64,000 bases of DNA from Streptomyces purpureus (GCF_014648195.1 NZ_BMQQ01000012.1:1-64000), one strand, 5' to 3'; counted from the first letter of the stretch, positions 47,668 to 57,074 are shown. The notes: generated by a model from the sequence alone, not told the origin. Translations and numbers: made by a program.

Positions 47668-48372
47668 TCACACGGTCTTGCGGAGCGGGCCGCGGTCCTC
47701 GCGTACGGGCGCCGGGCGCCCCGGGCCGAGCAGCCTGCCCACCCCCACCAGCACGGCCTCCACCAGGAGGGCGAGCACGGCCACGAGCAGGGCGCCCGCC
47801 ACCACCTGCGGGGTGTTGTACGTGTTGAAGCCGGCGGTGATGATCCGGCCGAGGCCGCCCTGCCCGACCATCGCCGCGATGGTCGCGGTGGCGACCACCT
47901 GCACGGCGGCGGACCGCAGCCCGGTCATGACCAGCGGTTGCGCGAGCGGGAGTTCGACCTTGCGGAAGAGCTGCCCGCCCGACATCCCCATGCCGCGCGC
48001 GGCCTCCACCACGGCCCGGTCCACCTCCCGCATGCCCACGTACGCGTTGGTGAGCAGCGGCGGGACGGCGAACAGGACCAGCGCGACGATCGTCGGCAGA
48101 TATCCGGCGTTGCGCAGCGGCGACACCATGAAGAGGGCGAGGACCGCGAAGACGGGGACCGCCCGCCCCACGTTGGACACGTTGATGGCGAGGGCCCCGC
48201 CCCGGCCGCGGTGGCCGAGGAAGAGCCCCAGCGGCAGCGCGACCGCGCAGGCCACCGCGAGGGCGACCCCGCTGACGTACAGGTGCTCGCCGAGGCGGTG
48301 CCAGACGCCGCCGTCCCCCGACCAGTTGGCGCCGGTGGCCAGCCACCCCCACGCCTCCGAGACCACGCCCAT
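47668..48372 (-). CDS. Osmoprotectant ABC transporter permease (second)
   Basis: A 234-residue inner-membrane permease with ~5-6 helices and the ABC-permease EAA loop region (EAARGMGMSGGQLFRKVELP). ATG at 48372 shares one base with the stop of the other permease (TGATG). The pair forms a heterodimer as in OpuCB/OpuCD. Confidence 0.92.
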   Translation of the reverse strand: MGVVSEAWGWLATGANWSGDGGVWHRLGEHLYVSGVALAVACAVALPLGLFLGHRGRGGALAINVSNVGRAVPVFAVLALFMVSPLRNAGYLPTIVALVLFAVPPLLTNAYVGMREVDRAVVEAARGMGMSGGQLFRKVELPLAQPLVMTGLRSAAVQVVATATIAAMVGQGGLGRIITAGFNTYNTPQVVAGALLVAVLALLVEAVLVGVGRLLGPGRPAPVREDRGPLRKTV

Positions 48373-49049
48373 CAGCCGGCCCCTCCCGCGACACGTATTC
48401 GGGTCCAGGGCGTGAGCAGGCGCTGGAGCCCCAGGAGCAGCAGATCGGCGACGACGGCGAGCAACACGCAGAGGACGGAGGCGGTGAGCACCTGCGCCTT
48501 GAAGAAGCTGGGCAGGGCGTCCTCGATGAGGTTGCCCAGACCGCCGCGGCCGACGATCGACCCGACCGTCGTGAGCGCGATCGTGGAGACCGTCGCCATC
48601 CGTATCCCGGCCATCAGCGCCGGCAGCGCCAACGGCAGTTCGACCTCCCACAGCAGCCGCGCGGGTCCGTACCCCATCCCGCGCGCGGCCTCCCGCGCCT
48701 CGGCGGGCACGGCCTGGAGGCCGGCCAGGGTGTTCCGTACGAGAATCGTCAGCGAATACATCACCAGACCGGTCACCACCAGCGCCGCCGACAGCCCGAA
48801 CAGCGGCAGCAGCAGCGAGAACATCGCCAGCGACGGCACCGTGTACAGCACGGTCGTCAGCCCGAGCACCGGCCCGGCGAACCGCGGTCTCGCGCGGGCG
48901 ATCAGCGCCAGCGGCACGGCGACGACCAGGCCGATCAGCACCGAGACCACCGTGATCCCGACGTGCTGGAGCGTCGCGTCGGTCAACTCCTGGCTGCGGG
49001 TGCGCAGATATTCCCCGCAGATCCAGTCGTTGGTCGCCAGACAGCTCAT
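48372..49049 (-). CDS. Osmoprotectant ABC transporter permease (first)
   Basis: A 225-residue permease of the same family as its neighbour (EAARGMGYGPARLLWEVELP as EAA loop). The N-terminus is periplasmic-side short (MSCLATNDWICGEYLR), typical of OpuCB-type subunits. First gene of the minus-strand operon; divergent from the ATPase gene 144 bp away. Confidence 0.92.
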   Translation of the reverse strand: MSCLATNDWICGEYLRTRSQELTDATLQHVGITVVSVLIGLVVAVPLALIARARPRFAGPVLGLTTVLYTVPSLAMFSLLLPLFGLSAALVVTGLVMYSLTILVRNTLAGLQAVPAEAREAARGMGYGPARLLWEVELPLALPALMAGIRMATVSTIALTTVGSIVGRGGLGNLIEDALPSFFKAQVLTASVLCVLLAVVADLLLLGLQRLLTPWTRIRVAGGAG

Positions 49050-49193
49050 GCCCCACCCCCTGTCCCGGTCAGCCGATCCAGTGTTCGACCGAAAACGACC
49101 CTATCCCCGACCACTGACAATCGCCGAGGACCACCACATTCCGGCAACACGCCCTTCACACACCTGCCCGGGCGAGCGACCACAATGGGAGCC

Positions 49194-50342
49194 ATGATCC
49201 GATTCGAGAACGTGACGAAGCGGTACGCCGACGGCACGACCGCCGTGGACGACCTGTCCTTCGAGGTCGCCGAGGGTGAACTGGTCACGCTCGTCGGGCC
49301 GTCTGGATGCGGCAAGACCACCACGATGAAGATGGTCAACCGGCTGATCGAGCCGACCGAGGGCCGGATATACCTCGACGGCCAGGACATAGCCGAGACC
49401 GATCCGGTCCAGCTGCGCCGCCGTATCGGCTACGTCATCCAGCAGGTCGGCCTCTTCCCGCACAAGACGGTCCTCGACAACACCGCGACCGTGCCGCACC
49501 TGCTCGGCGTCCCCCGCGCCCAGGCCCGCGCGCGGGCCGCCGAACTCCTCGACCTGGTCGGCCTCGACCCCGCCACCTACGGCGACCGCTATCCGGACCA
49601 GCTCTCCGGCGGGCAGCGCCAGCGCGTCGGGGTGGCGCGGGCGCTGGCCGCCGATCCGCCGGTGCTGCTGATGGACGAGCCGTTCGGCGCGGTCGACCCG
49701 GTCGTCCGCGAGCGCCTGCAGAACGAATTCCTGCGGCTCCAGTCCCAGGTGCGCAAGACCATCCTCTTCGTCACCCACGACATCGAGGAGGCCGTGCGGC
49801 TCGGCGACCGTATCGCCGTCTACGGCAACGGCAGGATCGAGCAGTTCGACGCCCCGGCCGCCGTGCTGGGCGCCCCCGCCACCCCGTACGTCGCCGATTT
49901 CGTCGGCGCGGACCGCGGTCTGAAGCGGCTCTCGGTCACCCGGATCGAGTCCGGCGACCTCGAACAGCCCCCGGTGGTCCATCTCGACGACCCGCTGCCC
50001 CGCCCGCTCGACTCCCGGTGGGCGGTCGTCCTCGACCAGGAGGAGAACCTGCACGGCTGGATCTCCTCCGAACAGGCCGCCCACGGCAAGGGCCGCGTAC
50101 GGGACCACGCCCGCCGTATGGAGGCATGGCTGCCCGTCGGAGCCTCGCTCAAGCAGGCCTTCGCGACCATGCTCCAGCACGACGCGGGCTGGATCGCGGT
50201 CATCGACGCGGCGGAGACCGGCCGCTTCCTGGGCGTCCTCACCCCGGCCACGCTGCACGAGGCGCTGCGCCGCTCCACCGCCGCCGACGCCCAGGACATC
50301 GCCCGTACCGACGTGGAGCTGGAGACGGTCAGCTCGCGCTGA
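49194..50342 (+). CDS. Osmoprotectant ABC transporter ATPase
   Basis: A 382-residue ATPase: Walker A VGPSGCGKTTT at ~36-45, signature LSGGQRQRVG, Walker B LLMDEPFGAVD, H-loop FVTHDIEEAV, and a C-terminal pair of CBS-like regions (about 270-375) like OpuCA, which sense ionic strength/c-di-AMP in relatives. ATG at 49194 follows GGGAG. Divergent from the permease and binding-protein genes, so expression must be co-ordinated across the shared 144-bp region. Ends 14 bp into the convergent esterase gene. Confidence 0.93.
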   Translation: MIRFENVTKRYADGTTAVDDLSFEVAEGELVTLVGPSGCGKTTTMKMVNRLIEPTEGRIYLDGQDIAETDPVQLRRRIGYVIQQVGLFPHKTVLDNTATVPHLLGVPRAQARARAAELLDLVGLDPATYGDRYPDQLSGGQRQRVGVARALAADPPVLLMDEPFGAVDPVVRERLQNEFLRLQSQVRKTILFVTHDIEEAVRLGDRIAVYGNGRIEQFDAPAAVLGAPATPYVADFVGADRGLKRLSVTRIESGDLEQPPVVHLDDPLPRPLDSRWAVVLDQEENLHGWISSEQAAHGKGRVRDHARRMEAWLPVGASLKQAFATMLQHDAGWIAVIDAAETGRFLGVLTPATLHEALRRSTAADAQDIARTDVELETVSSR

Positions 50343-51441
50343 GCCGGCTGCTCATCCACGCCAGCATCGGCGGGATCTCGCGGTTCCAGGTGTTGAAGTT
50401 GTGCCCGCCGCTGTCCAGCGTGATGGAGGAGACGCGCGCGGGCGCCTTCACCTTGGAGATGAAGGCCAGGGTGCCCTTGAGATTGCCCTCGCCCTGCTTG
50501 GACGTGGTCACGAGGAACGAGCTCTTGGACGGCGGCAGCTTGTCCAGGCTCCGCAGCAGGTTGGCGCGGTCACGCTCCTTCTGGTTGCCGTGGAAGAGGT
50601 CGCCGGTGGTCACGTCCTCGGCCGCCTTGTAGTACGCGGACAGGCCCGCGCCCGCCGAGAACTGCTCGGGGTGGTGCATGGCTATCTTCAGGGCGCAGTA
50701 GCCGCCGGTGGAGTTGCCGATGAAGCCCCAGTTCTGCGGCTTCTTGCCGACGCGGTACGTCTCCGACACCGCCTTGGGCAGGTCCTTGGCGAAGAACGTC
50801 TCGGTCTGCGGGCCGCCGGGGATGTCCACGCACTCGGTGTCCCGGGGCGGCGCGACGGTCGGCCGCATCATCACCAGGATCATCGGCCGCATCTTCCCCG
50901 CCTGTACCTGCTGGTGGGCGGTCTTGGGGTACTTGAGGCCCTTGAGCAGGTTCTCGGCGGTGCCCGGGTAGCCGGTCAGGACGATCGAGGCCGGAAAGGT
51001 GCTCTTGGCGTACCGCGGCTGGAAGTACTCCGGCGGCAGGTAGACGTACGCCGGGCTGTCGATCTTCGACTTCTCGCCGGCGATCACCACCTTCTGGATC
51101 TGGCCGCCGACCGACGGGCGGCCCGCGCCCGGCACGTCCGGCTTCTGCGTGGCGACCACCTTGATGTCCTTGGCGCCCGCCGAATGGTCGACGACCACGC
51201 CCAGTTCCTGTTCCTGGCCGAAGAGGTCGGCCCAGGAGCCGTAGAAGAGGAAGGACTTGTTGGCCGCGAGTCCGACCGACGCGAACAGCGCGAGCTGGGT
51301 GGCGAGGAGCAGCCCCACCCGGCCGAGGACGGCGCGCCAGCTGCGGCGGGAGAGCCGTGGCCAGAGCCACACCGTGGCTACGAAGAACACCACGGCGAGC
51401 ACGATGGCCAGCGCCAAGACCTTGTTGCTGGTGAGACCCAT
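50329..51441 (-). CDS. Membrane-anchored alpha/beta-hydrolase (esterase D/antigen 85-like)
   Basis: A 370-residue protein: two N-terminal membrane helices (ALAIVLAVVFFVATVWLW; LLLATQLALFASVGLA), then an alpha/beta-hydrolase domain of the esterase D/Ag85 type with nucleophile Ser in GFIGNSTGGYCALK and the C-terminal His in SGGHNFNTW. It would act outside the membrane. Substrate unknown; in mycobacteria related enzymes modify wall lipids. It is divergent from the mprF-like gene, 152 bp away, and its 3' end overlaps the ABC ATPase gene by 14 bp. Confidence 0.85.
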   Translation of the reverse strand: MGLTSNKVLALAIVLAVVFFVATVWLWPRLSRRSWRAVLGRVGLLLATQLALFASVGLAANKSFLFYGSWADLFGQEQELGVVVDHSAGAKDIKVVATQKPDVPGAGRPSVGGQIQKVVIAGEKSKIDSPAYVYLPPEYFQPRYAKSTFPASIVLTGYPGTAENLLKGLKYPKTAHQQVQAGKMRPMILVMMRPTVAPPRDTECVDIPGGPQTETFFAKDLPKAVSETYRVGKKPQNWGFIGNSTGGYCALKIAMHHPEQFSAGAGLSAYYKAAEDVTTGDLFHGNQKERDRANLLRSLDKLPPSKSSFLVTTSKQGEGNLKGTLAFISKVKAPARVSSITLDSGGHNFNTWNREIPPMLAWMSSRLSAS

Positions 51442-51485
51442 GAGTCGTTCGAGCTTTCTTCCTTGAGAATTTTCCTGAGAGCGAG

Positions 51486-51514
51486 TGAACCCGCTCCCCC
51501 GACGTGTCGTCCTA
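51486..51514 (+). promoter_or_regulatory. Candidate sigma-E promoter for the mprF-like gene
   Basis: TGAAC (AAC at 51488-51490) is followed after 17 nt by CGTC (51508-51511) and CTA, a good fit to the AAC-N16/17-CGTC consensus I know for SigE. It lies ~80 bp before the ATG. The sigE locus is in the same window. Confidence 0.5.
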
Positions 51515-51593
51515 GAGGGCGCACATCATCCGGTCCGGCGCCCATTGACCACGGCGGCCGGACACCAAATCTTTCGCAGAGCCACGGGAAGCG

Positions 51594-53426
51594 ATGTCTG
51601 TCACGGTAGATGGGGACAAAACAGGATTGGTTCCGGATCGGGTACGCCGGATACTCCGCGGGCCGCGCCCCGAAGCGGTCCCCTCCCTCGTCGGTACGGC
51701 CTGCACGTTCATCGGCCTGATCGACATCGCGGCCGGGGTGTTCCCCCGCTTCCGCGCCAGCCGTATGCACGCCCTCGCCGAAGTGCTGCCAGGCACGCTC
51801 GGCCCGCTCTCCGCCGCGCTGTCCCTGAGCGTGGGCGTCCTGCTCCTGCTGCTCGCCCACGGCCTCAAGCGCCACAAGCGCCGCGCCTGGCGCGCCGCCG
51901 TCATCCTGCTGCCGCTCGGCGCGGTGGCCCAGTTCGTCTGGCGCCACTCCGTCGTCGGCGTCCTGCTCTCCGTCGTGCTGCTCGCCCTGCTGCTGCGCCA
52001 CCGCGGCGAGTTCGCCGCCCTGCCCGACCCGCGCAGCCGCTGGAAGGCGCTCGCCAACTTCGTCCTCATGGGCGCCGGGTCGATCGGGCTCGGACTGGTC
52101 ATCGTCAGCGCCCACCCGGGCCGCGTCATCGGCAGCCCCAGCCTCGCCGACCGGCTCGAGCACGTCCTGTGGGGCCTCTTCGGCTACGAAGGCCCCGTCC
52201 GCTACTCAAGCAACGTCGACTGGACCGTCGGCTACTCGCTCGGCGCGCTCGGCCTGCTCACCGCCGTCACCACCATCTACCTGGCCTTCCGCCCCGAGCA
52301 CCCGGCCGCCCGGCTCACCGAGGACGACGAGTCCCGGCTGCGCGAACTGCTCGCCAAGCACGGCGGCCGCGACTCCCTCGGCCACTTCGCGCTCCGCCGC
52401 GACAAGGGCGTCGTCTTCTCCCCCAGCGGCAAGGCCGCCGTCTGCTACCGCGTCGTCTCCGGAGTGATGCTCGCCAGCGGCGACCCCATCGGCGACGTCG
52501 AGGCCTGGCCCGGCGCCATCGAGCGGTTCATGGACGAGGCCAAGGCCCACTCCTGGACCCCCGCCGTCATGGGCTGCTCCGAGACCGGCGGCGAGGTCTG
52601 GACCCGCGAGACCGGACTCGACGCGCTGGAGCTCGGCGACGAGGCGGTGGTGGACGTCGCGGATTTCTCGCTCACCGGGCGCGCCATGCGCAACGTGCGC
52701 CAGATGGTGAAGCGCATCGAGCGCAACGGTTACACCACGAAGGTCCGGCGCGTCCGTGACCTCTCCGAAGGAGAGCTGGAGCGCGTCCGGCGCGCCGCCG
52801 CCGACTGGCGCGGCACCGACACCGAGCGCGGCTTCTCCATGGCCCTCGGCCGGATCGGCGACCCCGGGGACGGTGACGCCGTCATCGCCACCGCGCACAA
52901 GGACGACCCCGACTCCCCCTACGGCGACCTGAAGGCGATCATCCACTTCGTGCCCTGGGGCAAGGACGGCATGTCCCTGGAGCTGATGCGCCGCGACCGC
53001 AGCGCCGACCCCGGCATGAACGAACTGCTGATCGTCGCCGCGCTCCAGGACTCCCCCCGGCTCGGCATCGAGCGCGTCTCGCTGAACTTCGCCATGTTCC
53101 GCGCCGCCCTCGCGCGCGGCGAGAAGATCGGCGCCGGCCCCGTCCTGCGGCTCTGGCGCGGACTGCTCGTCTTCCTCTCGCGCTGGTTCCAGATCGAGTC
53201 GCTGTACAAGTTCAACGCCAAGTTCCGGCCTCGCTGGGAACCCCGCTTCGTGGTCTACCGCAAGAGCCGCGACCTGCCCCGCATCGGCTTCGCGGCGATG
53301 CAGGCGGAAGGTTTCGTCAGCTTCTCCCTGCCCCGCCCCTTCGCCCGCCGCAGGCCGGCCGCCCAGCCCCGGCCCTGCGCGCACATCGTCCCGCAGCACA
53401 CCGACCGCGAAGTACGCGCCGCCTGA
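51594..53426 (+). CDS. mprF: MprF-like phosphatidylglycerol lysyltransferase
   Basis: A 610-residue protein: about six membrane helices in residues 25-235, then the cytoplasmic DUF2156 (MprF C-terminal) synthase domain at ~250-590, with GVVFSPSGKAAVCYRVVSGV, LASGDPIGD, and LSLELMRRDRSADPGMNEL. It transfers an amino acid, usually lysine, from tRNA to phosphatidylglycerol, giving cationic lipids and resistance to cationic peptides. The N-terminal flippase domain is shorter than in Firmicutes MprF. ATG at 51594 with GGGAA upstream. Confidence 0.88.
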   Translation: MSVTVDGDKTGLVPDRVRRILRGPRPEAVPSLVGTACTFIGLIDIAAGVFPRFRASRMHALAEVLPGTLGPLSAALSLSVGVLLLLLAHGLKRHKRRAWRAAVILLPLGAVAQFVWRHSVVGVLLSVVLLALLLRHRGEFAALPDPRSRWKALANFVLMGAGSIGLGLVIVSAHPGRVIGSPSLADRLEHVLWGLFGYEGPVRYSSNVDWTVGYSLGALGLLTAVTTIYLAFRPEHPAARLTEDDESRLRELLAKHGGRDSLGHFALRRDKGVVFSPSGKAAVCYRVVSGVMLASGDPIGDVEAWPGAIERFMDEAKAHSWTPAVMGCSETGGEVWTRETGLDALELGDEAVVDVADFSLTGRAMRNVRQMVKRIERNGYTTKVRRVRDLSEGELERVRRAAADWRGTDTERGFSMALGRIGDPGDGDAVIATAHKDDPDSPYGDLKAIIHFVPWGKDGMSLELMRRDRSADPGMNELLIVAALQDSPRLGIERVSLNFAMFRAALARGEKIGAGPVLRLWRGLLVFLSRWFQIESLYKFNAKFRPRWEPRFVVYRKSRDLPRIGFAAMQAEGFVSFSLPRPFARRRPAAQPRPCAHIVPQHTDREVRAA

Positions 53427-53451
53427 ACCGGGCCCCGCACCCGCTGGGCCC

Positions 53452-53457
53452 TAGGCT
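53452..53457 (+). promoter_or_regulatory. -10 element of a leaderless folP mRNA
   Basis: TAGGCT followed by 6 nt and the folP ATG; no Shine-Dalgarno. It would start the folate gene cluster at the first base of the coding region. Confidence 0.5.
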
Positions 53458-53463
53458 GGAGAC

Positions 53464-54321
53464 ATGAGTACGTTGCGCGGACGGGGCACGGCCTGGGGCC
53501 TGCCGGAGTGGGATCGCTGTGCGGTCATGGGAGTCGTCAATGTGACGCCGGACTCCTTCTCCGACGGCGGCCGCTGGTTCGACACCACGGCCGCCGTCAA
53601 GCACGGACTCGACCTGGTCGCCCAAGGCGCGGACATGGTCGACGTGGGCGGCGAGTCGACCCGCCCCGGCGCCAGCCGGGTCGACGAGGACGAAGAGCTG
53701 CGGCGGGTCATACCGGTCGTACGAGGCCTCGCCGCCGAAGGCGTCACCGTCTCCGTCGACACCATGCGCGCCTCGGTCGCCGCCCAGGCCGTCGCGGCCG
53801 GCGCCACCCTCGTCAACGACGTCAGCGGCGGCCTCGCCGACCCGGACATGGTCCCGGCCGTCGCCGCCGCCGAAGTCCCCTTCGTCGTCATGCACTGGCG
53901 CGGCTTCAGCAGCACCATGAACAGCCTCGCCGTCTACGACGACGTGGTCGCCGAGGTCCTCACCGAACTGCGCGCCCGCATGGAAGCCGTCGTCGAGGGC
54001 GGTATCGCCCCCGAGCGGCTGGTCGTCGACCCCGGCCTCGGCTTCGCCAAGCAGGCCCCGCACGACCTGGCCCTCGTCGCCCACCTCGGCGACCTGCGCG
54101 AACTGGGCCGCCCACTTCTGGTCGCCGCCTCCCGTAAACGCTTCCTCGGCCACGTCCTGGCCGGCGACGGCGGCCCGCCGCCGGCCCGCGAACGGGACGC
54201 CGCCACCGCCGCCGTCTCCGCCATCGCCGCCCACCAGGGCGCCTGGGCGGTCCGCGTCCACGAGGTGCGCGCCACCGCCGACGCCGTGCGGGTCGCCCGA
54301 GCCGTCGAGGGAGCCGCGTGA
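53464..54321 (+). CDS. folP: Dihydropteroate synthase
   Basis: FolP condenses p-aminobenzoate with dihydropterin pyrophosphate in folate synthesis; it is the sulfonamide target. The 285 residues show VMGVVNVTPDSFSDGGRW, VDVGGESTRPGA, DVSGGLADPDM and VVDPGLGFAKQ. TAGGCT at 53452-53457 is only 6 nt before the ATG, so the transcript may be leaderless. The next gene overlaps by 4 bp. Confidence 0.96.
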   Translation: MSTLRGRGTAWGLPEWDRCAVMGVVNVTPDSFSDGGRWFDTTAAVKHGLDLVAQGADMVDVGGESTRPGASRVDEDEELRRVIPVVRGLAAEGVTVSVDTMRASVAAQAVAAGATLVNDVSGGLADPDMVPAVAAAEVPFVVMHWRGFSSTMNSLAVYDDVVAEVLTELRARMEAVVEGGIAPERLVVDPGLGFAKQAPHDLALVAHLGDLRELGRPLLVAASRKRFLGHVLAGDGGPPPARERDAATAAVSAIAAHQGAWAVRVHEVRATADAVRVARAVEGAA

Positions 54322-54776
54322 CGCGCGCCACCGACATCGAGGCCGTGGAGGCGGTCAACACCGCCTTCTACGAGGCGATGGAGCGCGGCGACTTCGAGGA
54401 GATCTCCGACCTCTGGCTCGACGACCGGCGCTCCACGATCACCTGCGTCCACCCCGGCTGGCCGGTCCTCACCGGCCGCGGCGAGGTTCTGCGCTCGTAC
54501 GCCCTGATCATGGCGAACACCGAATACATCCAGTTCTTCCTCACCGACGTCCAGGTCTCCCTGGCCGGCGACACCGCGCTGGTCACCTGCACGGAGAACA
54601 TCCTCAGCGGCGGGCCCGCCGAGGACGGCGCCGAACTCGGCCCCCTGGTCGGCCAGCTCGTGGTCGCCACGAATGTGTTCCGGCGCACAACCGGGGGGTG
54701 GCGGATCTGGTCCCACCACGGTTCGCCGGTCCTCACCGAAACCGGTGACGAGGAAGGCGACGACACCGCCGCCTGA
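54318..54776 (+). CDS. SnoaL-like / NTF2-fold protein in the folate operon
   Basis: A 152-residue alpha+beta cone protein (nuclear transport factor 2 superfamily): VNTAFYEAMERGDFEEISDLWL, CVHPGWPVLTGRGEVLRSY, TNVFRRTTGGWRIWSHHGSP. The 4-bp overlap with folP couples the two. Its role in folate synthesis is not established; it might be an accessory or a substrate-channel protein. Confidence 0.85.
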   Translation: MTRATDIEAVEAVNTAFYEAMERGDFEEISDLWLDDRRSTITCVHPGWPVLTGRGEVLRSYALIMANTEYIQFFLTDVQVSLAGDTALVTCTENILSGGPAEDGAELGPLVGQLVVATNVFRRTTGGWRIWSHHGSPVLTETGDEEGDDTAA

Positions 54777-54909
54777 GTGGGTAAGCGGGGGGCAGACACA
54801 CCCCATGGGCGGGCACTGTCGGTACCCGCAGGTAGATTCGAGAGGTGGCACAACGCCGTCCGCACCCGGCAGCATGCCGCAAGACCTACGAACAGCAGGA
54901 GTGATTCGC

Positions 54910-55269
54910 GTGGATCGTGTCGCGCTGCGCGGCCTCAAGGCCCGCGGGCACCATGGCGTCTTCCCCCGGGAGCGCGAGGAGGGCCAGACCTTCATCGTGG
55001 ACCTGGTGCTCGGCCTCGACACCCGCCCGGCGGCGGCCGACGACGACCTGGCGAAGACCGTGCACTACGGCGTGGTCGCCGAAGAGGTCGTGGACGTGGT
55101 CCAGGGAGAGCCGGTCGATCTGATCGAGACGCTCGCCGAGCGGATCGCCCAGCAGTGCCTGAAGCACGAGGGCGTCCAGGAGGTCGAGGTGGTGGTGCAC
55201 AAGCCGGACGCGCCGATCACGGTCCCCTTCGACGACGTGACCATCACCATCACCCGGAGGCGAGCATGA
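54910..55269 (+). CDS. folB: Dihydroneopterin aldolase
   Basis: FolB makes 6-hydroxymethyl-dihydropterin. The 119 residues contain RGLKARGHHGVFPREREEGQ and the C-terminal VEVVVHKPDAPI. GTG at 54910 is fixed by AGGAG at 54897-54901 with 8-nt spacing. Stop overlaps folK by 4 bp (ATGA). Confidence 0.95.
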   Translation: MDRVALRGLKARGHHGVFPREREEGQTFIVDLVLGLDTRPAAADDDLAKTVHYGVVAEEVVDVVQGEPVDLIETLAERIAQQCLKHEGVQEVEVVVHKPDAPITVPFDDVTITITRRRA

Positions 55270-55853
55270 GCGACCCCACGGTGCAGCCCGTCCCCACCTC
55301 CGTGGTGGAGACGGTCGACGCCGCCGACGTCACGCTCTCCAACCCCAAACGGGCCGTGATCGCCCTCGGCTCCAACCTGGGCAACCGGCTGGAGACCCTC
55401 CAGGGCGCCATCGACGCCCTGGAGGACACCCCGGGTCTGCGGGTCAAGGCGGTCTCCCCGGTGTACGAGACGGAGCCCTGGGGCGTCGAGCCCGGCTCCC
55501 AGCCGTCGTACTTCAACGCCGTCGTGGTCGTGAAGACGACCCTGCCGCCGTCCTCGCTACTGGAGCGCGCCCACGCCATCGAGGAGGCCTACGACCGGGT
55601 CCGTGAGGAGCGCTGGGGGCCACGCACGATCGACGTGGACATCGTCACGTACGCCGACGTGGTCTCCGACGACCCGGTGCTGACGCTGCCCCACCCCCGC
55701 GCCCACCAGCGCGGCTTCGTCCTCGCCCCCTGGCACGACGTGGACCCCGAGGCCCAGCTGCCCGGCCACGGCCAGGTCACCGACCTGCTGGCCGGCGTCG
55801 GCCTCGACGGTGTGACCGCCCGCGCCGACCTGGAACTCCGCCTGCCCGAATAG
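55266..55853 (+). CDS. folK: Hydroxymethyldihydropterin pyrophosphokinase
   Basis: FolK transfers pyrophosphate from ATP to the pterin. The 195 residues include VIALGSNLGNRLETLQ, YETEPWGVEPGSQPSYFNAV and WGPRTIDVDIVTY. The first ~25 residues are an extra polar segment before the conserved core. Confidence 0.95.
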   Translation: MSDPTVQPVPTSVVETVDAADVTLSNPKRAVIALGSNLGNRLETLQGAIDALEDTPGLRVKAVSPVYETEPWGVEPGSQPSYFNAVVVVKTTLPPSSLLERAHAIEEAYDRVREERWGPRTIDVDIVTYADVVSDDPVLTLPHPRAHQRGFVLAPWHDVDPEAQLPGHGQVTDLLAGVGLDGVTARADLELRLPE

Positions 55854-55896
55854 CCGCCCCGACCCTCCTCGACGACCACGCAGCGAAAGGCACCTG

Positions 55897-56376
55897 GTGA
55901 AGCAACTGCGGCTGAAGGTTCTGGCCGGACTGTTCGTCGTCGCCGGCATCCTGTCCTGGGGCGGCGCCCGGCTCTGGGAGGCCTTCGGCACCCTGCCCAG
56001 CGTGCCCCTCGCCGCGCCCATCGTGCTCGCCGCGATCGCCGTGGTCCTCATGGCCACGGCCCTGTCGATCCGCGCCCGCCTGAGGGCCCAGCGCGAGCGC
56101 CGCCCCGGCGCGAAGGGCGTGGAACCCCTGATGGCGGCCCGCGCCGTGGTCTTCGGCCAGGCGAGCGCCCTGGTGGCGGCCCTGGTCTCCGGCATGTACG
56201 GCGGTACGGGCGTCTACCTGCTCGGCTCCCTGGACATCCCGGCCCGCCGTGACCAGGCGATCTACGCGGCCTTCTCGGTCCTCGCGGGCATCGCCGTGAT
56301 CGCGGCGGCCCTCTTCCTGGAGCGCGTCTGCAAACTCCCCGAGGACGACCAGCCCCCGGGCACCACGACGGTCTGA
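55897..56376 (+). CDS. DUF3180 membrane protein
   Basis: A 159-residue integral membrane protein with four helices (AGLFVVAGILSWGGARLW; APIVLAAIAVVLMATALSI; ALVAALVSGMYGGTGVYLLG; VLAGIAVIAAALFLE), of the actinobacterial DUF3180 family, which commonly follows folK. Function unknown. GTG at 55897 with AAAGG upstream. Confidence 0.88.
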   Translation: MKQLRLKVLAGLFVVAGILSWGGARLWEAFGTLPSVPLAAPIVLAAIAVVLMATALSIRARLRAQRERRPGAKGVEPLMAARAVVFGQASALVAALVSGMYGGTGVYLLGSLDIPARRDQAIYAAFSVLAGIAVIAAALFLERVCKLPEDDQPPGTTTV

Positions 56377-56435
56377 ACCGCTCCGGCGCCCGGCGGAACA
56401 CGCCGTCGGGCGCCGAGGGCGTCTGTCCCGGGCGC

Positions 56436-57041
56436 TCAGCGAGCCATGATCAGGCTCATCGCCTCGTTGCGGGTCGCGGGGTCGCGCAGCTGACCACGAA
56501 CGGCCGAGGTGATCGTCTTGGCTCCCGGCTTACGGATGCCCCTCATCGACATGCACATGTGCTCGCACTCGACGACCACGATCACTCCGCGCGGCTCCAG
56601 GATCTCCATCAGGGAGTCGGCGACCTGCGTGGTCAGACGCTCCTGGACCTGGGGGCGGCGGGCGTAGACATCTACCAGCCGGGCCAGCTTGGACAGGCCC
56701 GTGATCTTGCCCGTGGTGGAGGGGATGTAGCCGACGTGAGCAATGCCCCTGAAGGGGACGAGGTGGTGCTCACAGGTGCTGTACACCTCGATGTCCTTCA
56801 CGAGGACCATCTCGTCGTGTCCGAGATCGAACGTCGTCGTCAGGACGTCCTCGGGCTCCTGCCAGAGGCCGGCGAATATCTCCTTGTACGCCCTCGCCAC
56901 CCGCCCCGGCGTCTCGCGCAGTCCCTCGCGGTCCGGGTCCTCGCCGACCGCGATGAGGAGCTCCCGCACGGCGTTCTCGGCGCGCTTCTCGTCGAACTCG
57001 CCGATCGTGCCCTCGCCGTCCAGCGTCACCGGGTCGGTCAT
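56436..57041 (-). CDS. folE: GTP cyclohydrolase I
   Basis: FolE converts GTP to 7,8-dihydroneopterin triphosphate, the entry to folate and pterins. The 201 residues hold the zinc and active-site motifs [20 protein letters not shown] and [18 protein letters not shown], and [16 protein letters not shown]. It is convergent with the folate genes to its left and downstream of ftsH on the minus strand. ATG at 57041 with GAGG upstream. Confidence 0.96.
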   Translation of the reverse strand: MTDPVTLDGEGTIGEFDEKRAENAVRELLIAVGEDPDREGLRETPGRVARAYKEIFAGLWQEPEDVLTTTFDLGHDEMVLVKDIEVYSTCEHHLVPFRGIAHVGYIPSTTGKITGLSKLARLVDVYARRPQVQERLTTQVADSLMEILEPRGVIVVVECEHMCMSMRGIRKPGAKTITSAVRGQLRDPATRNEAMSLIMAR

Positions 57042-57074
57042 TTGTGCCTCGTTCCGTCTACCTGAGTACGCGAA

